A stretch of DNA of 64,000 nt from Coffea arabica (lineage: Eukaryota > Streptophyta > Magnoliopsida > Gentianales > Rubiaceae). The translations under genes and the position numbers were made by a program. How positions within the stretch are numbered: position 1 is the first letter of the stretch; each line of letters opens with the position of its first letter. The stretch covers positions 26,340,001-26,404,000 of the forward strand of contig NC_092312.1 of NCBI RefSeq assembly GCF_036785885.1, written 5' to 3'. The notes beneath the pieces were generated by a model, which saw only the letters and a program-made list of their open reading frames with translations, was not told the DNA's origin and did not search any database. This document shows positions 61,748-64,000 of this stretch, piece after piece.

Positions 61748-62399
61748 GGTGGGGCTAAATTGACACCACTCTAGTCTAAATTCACACCTTTTACACCAAA
61801 ATGTCTATAAATCCCATTCTATTTACTAGGATTTCATAGGAACTTTTTCAATACCAAAACTAATCTTTTGTGGTGGGAAAAGATGGCACCAATTAAGTTT
61901 ATTGTGTCCTTTCATCATCCCTATTTCTGACCTTCTGATATTCATGAACTATAGTAGCAACTATTATCATCAATTGGAGAATTTCGAACTACTAGTTCCA
62001 AGTGAATATGAAATCATTGCCATGATCATCATTTGTTTTTTATTATCAATAGATGTTTGAAAATCAAGTATCACTCTTCAATTTTGATCCTGAAATTTTT
62101 GTTTTTTATTATCAATGATATTTTTTTTTTGTAAATTTTTGCTATGCTCTAGTATATTTTAGTTGATGATGATAGTTGTTACTATAAGTCTTCAGTATTG
62201 GAATGAAAGGATAGGGGACGATAAAAGGATGCAGTAAAGTAGAGGAAAAGATGAACTTGATTGGCTCCATCCACCACAAAAGGTTAGTTTTGATATTGAA
62301 GAAATTCCTATGAAATCCTGACAAATAATGTGGGCTTTATAGACATTTTGGTGTAAAGTGTGGGATTTACACTAGAGGGGTGTGAATTTAGCCCCACTC
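61748..62399. mobile_element. Mutator-like foldback MITE, 652 bp
   Basis: Terminal inverted repeats of about 150 bases: left GGTGGGGCTAAATTGACACC, right read inward GAGTGGGGCTAAATTCACAC, both continuing through TTACACCAAAATGTCTATAA and TTTTGTGGTGG. The flanks are a perfect 10-base duplication, TTTTCTAAAG (61738-61747 and 62400-62409). There is no coding capacity. The arms are well conserved, so the insertion may be fairly young. Confidence 0.85.
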
Positions 62400-62409
62400 T
62401 TTTCTAAAG

Positions 62410-63131
62410 AGATTATAAAATTTGTATCACAAATTAAACTTTCTTATGTATTTTGGTTTCTATTCAGGTTTGACGAAAAAATGCAATGAGTTCTAGTGTT
62501 ATGCTTTCTAGTTTGCTTTTTATCCTTGGATCTTCCTCAAAAGTATATATAGAAAAAAAAAAGAGAGAATATAATGATCTCAATTACAAAGCAAGGAAAG
62601 GTATTTTTATGATTAATGACTAGTATTAATTTGGAATTTATTGTTAGTATGTTTTACGAGTAGATACATATTGGTTTATAAAATGTATCAATACACTAAT
62701 AAAATTTCGTTATCCAAAATCAATTCCTACTGGACTATTTTAGCATTTTATGTAATAAAACTTTTCTTTTTATAAGGAAACGAAAATTAGATCATCAAGT
62801 AACAAAGTGACTCAAAACACTAATGCGAAACCTCTATATTTTATTTAGTGACGGGATTAATTCGTAAAAATAAATGAAAAAAATTTACAAATGTTACTAA
62901 TCGGATTTCTTTACCTCGATCATAGAATTGGTTGCATTTGGATTTAACTTATTACTCCACGGTCAATTACGTGCCATGTGATCTGATCTGTGAAAAGGAC
63001 ACATCATATGCACTGCAAATCGTAGCAAGCTTATTGTCTTTGGAATGCCTAACCTAACAAATGAACAGTGTGGTGCTTGTGAATTGCCAAGTACTTTTAG
63101 GTATTTGTATCCAAATTAATAAATCTATGCA
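62410..63131. other. AT-rich spacer
   Basis: I see no gene or element in this stretch. Confidence 0.5.
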
Positions 63132-63462
63132 TAGGGTTGTAAATGAGTCTAATAAAGCCAAACGCTTAATTATTATTTGCTGAATCAACCTCAAACGAAT
63201 TTGTCAAACACTTGTGTATTATTTGCTGAATCAACCTTAAACGAATTTTTATCGAGATGAACTCCAGTCGAGTTCGAGTAATTTGAAATTTTTACATATA
63301 AAATCGAATTTTATACTAACCAGACTAAACTCAACCGAGTTTATCGAATATAAAATATTGTTTGAACTTGGTTTGACTAGTTAACGAACCATATTCGAAT
63401 AATCTCTTACCAATTCAAGTTCGATTCGAATATCGAGTAATTTTGTCCATCTTTCAACCCTC
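63132..63462. mobile_element. hAT-like MITE, 331 bp
   Basis: Left TAGGGTTGTAAATG; right read inward GAGGGTTGAAAGATG. The flanks are TCTATGCA (63124-63131) and TCTATACA (63463-63470), a 7/8 match. Inside, a unit of about 50 bases with TTATTTGCTGAATCAACC is duplicated in tandem. The right half has the TTCGAAT/TCGAG composition seen in the 9338-9726 element. Confidence 0.65.
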
Positions 63463-63470
63463 TCTATACA

Positions 63471-64000
63471 TGCATTAGAAAGAATTTGATTCAACTAATC
63501 AAATCGACATCGGATAACAGATTCCATACAACCAAAATAAGAAAATTAAGCTCCCTGTCGTCTTATGATCAGTCTAACTGTTAATTGACCAATGAGACCA
63601 AGTGTAATCTCTCACTAACATGCTGCAGATTACGTACTAAAAATACAATTAATTCTCGTGTTGTCGGTCGTTGTTTTATGTGTAAAGTTGCAGGCCCCCC
63701 TCACGTGCCTTCTTACAATGTTCAAATATTATGGGTAAAAATCTACCTTTTCATCTATGTTTATGGGGTTTTTCCCCTTGAAATTCGTCACCTGACTTTT
63801 TGGTCTCCATTAACTGCCGTCTAAAGTACCGACGATAGATACATTATAGTAACATGTAAGATCATGTCTGGTCAAAGTGCGAAAGAATTTTGTTGATGAT
63901 TTTCATAATGGTGGAAAAGTTGTAGGGCACTTTTAAGTTTGTTAGCAGGGTATGAATGTAAGGTAGGGCCTGTTTGGCAAACAGGTTCTTGGCCAAATTT
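63471..64000. other. Spacer at the window edge
   Basis: No gene is supported. The last 35 bases (GGGCCTGTTTGGCAAACAGG) look like the start of another MITE cut by the window end. Confidence 0.35.

Overview
The window is nuclear DNA from a eudicot plant, probably an asterid. It is AT-rich, with widely spaced genes. The genes carry short GT-AG introns plus a few long ones, and the families are plant-specific (thaumatin-like protein, nsLTP-like 8-cysteine protein, G-type lectin receptor kinase, RABA GTPase, FBH-type bHLH). Spacers are packed with small non-autonomous transposons. No bacterial, organellar or viral gene set is visible. I cannot name the species.

Layout. 1-3.3 kb: AT-rich spacer with a Helitron-like element. 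3.4-3.9 kb (+): two-exon nsLTP-like secreted protein. 5.2-7.6 kb (+): intronless SD2-5-type lectin receptor kinase. 7.7-16.5 kb: spacer with a GC-rich hAT-like element, several MITEs, a SINE copy and a nested insertion. 16.6-18.5 kb (+): a broken thaumatin-like copy followed by an intact thaumatin-like gene. 19.5-23.4 kb (-): two-exon RABA4-type Rab GTPase. 23.5-28.7 kb: spacer with a repeated MITE family. 28.7-31.2 kb (-): six-exon bHLH transcription factor. 31.3-43.7 kb: 12 kb spacer with Mutator-like foldbacks, SINEs, a Stowaway MITE and short tandem repeats. 43.7-50.2 kb (-): eight-coding-exon SURP/G-patch splicing-factor-like gene with a TATA box and a 5'UTR intron. 51.3-57.7 kb (+): seven-exon organelle-type SPOUT (TrmL-like) tRNA methyltransferase. 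Its 3.7 kb intron 2 hosts a small complete-looking gene with a tandemly duplicated promoter, and a 1.1 kb inverted repeat. 57.7-64 kb: spacer with two hAT-like MITEs and one Mutator-like foldback.

The genes do not form a pathway. Three (nsLTP-like, lectin receptor kinase, thaumatin-like) belong to families often linked to defence or the cell surface. The others are housekeeping or regulatory. The most unusual structure is the interior of the methyltransferase intron 2. Exon junctions were worked out by hand from reading phase and family conservation; every multi-exon model closes in frame. Element borders rest on terminal inverted repeats and target-site duplications read directly from the sequence.
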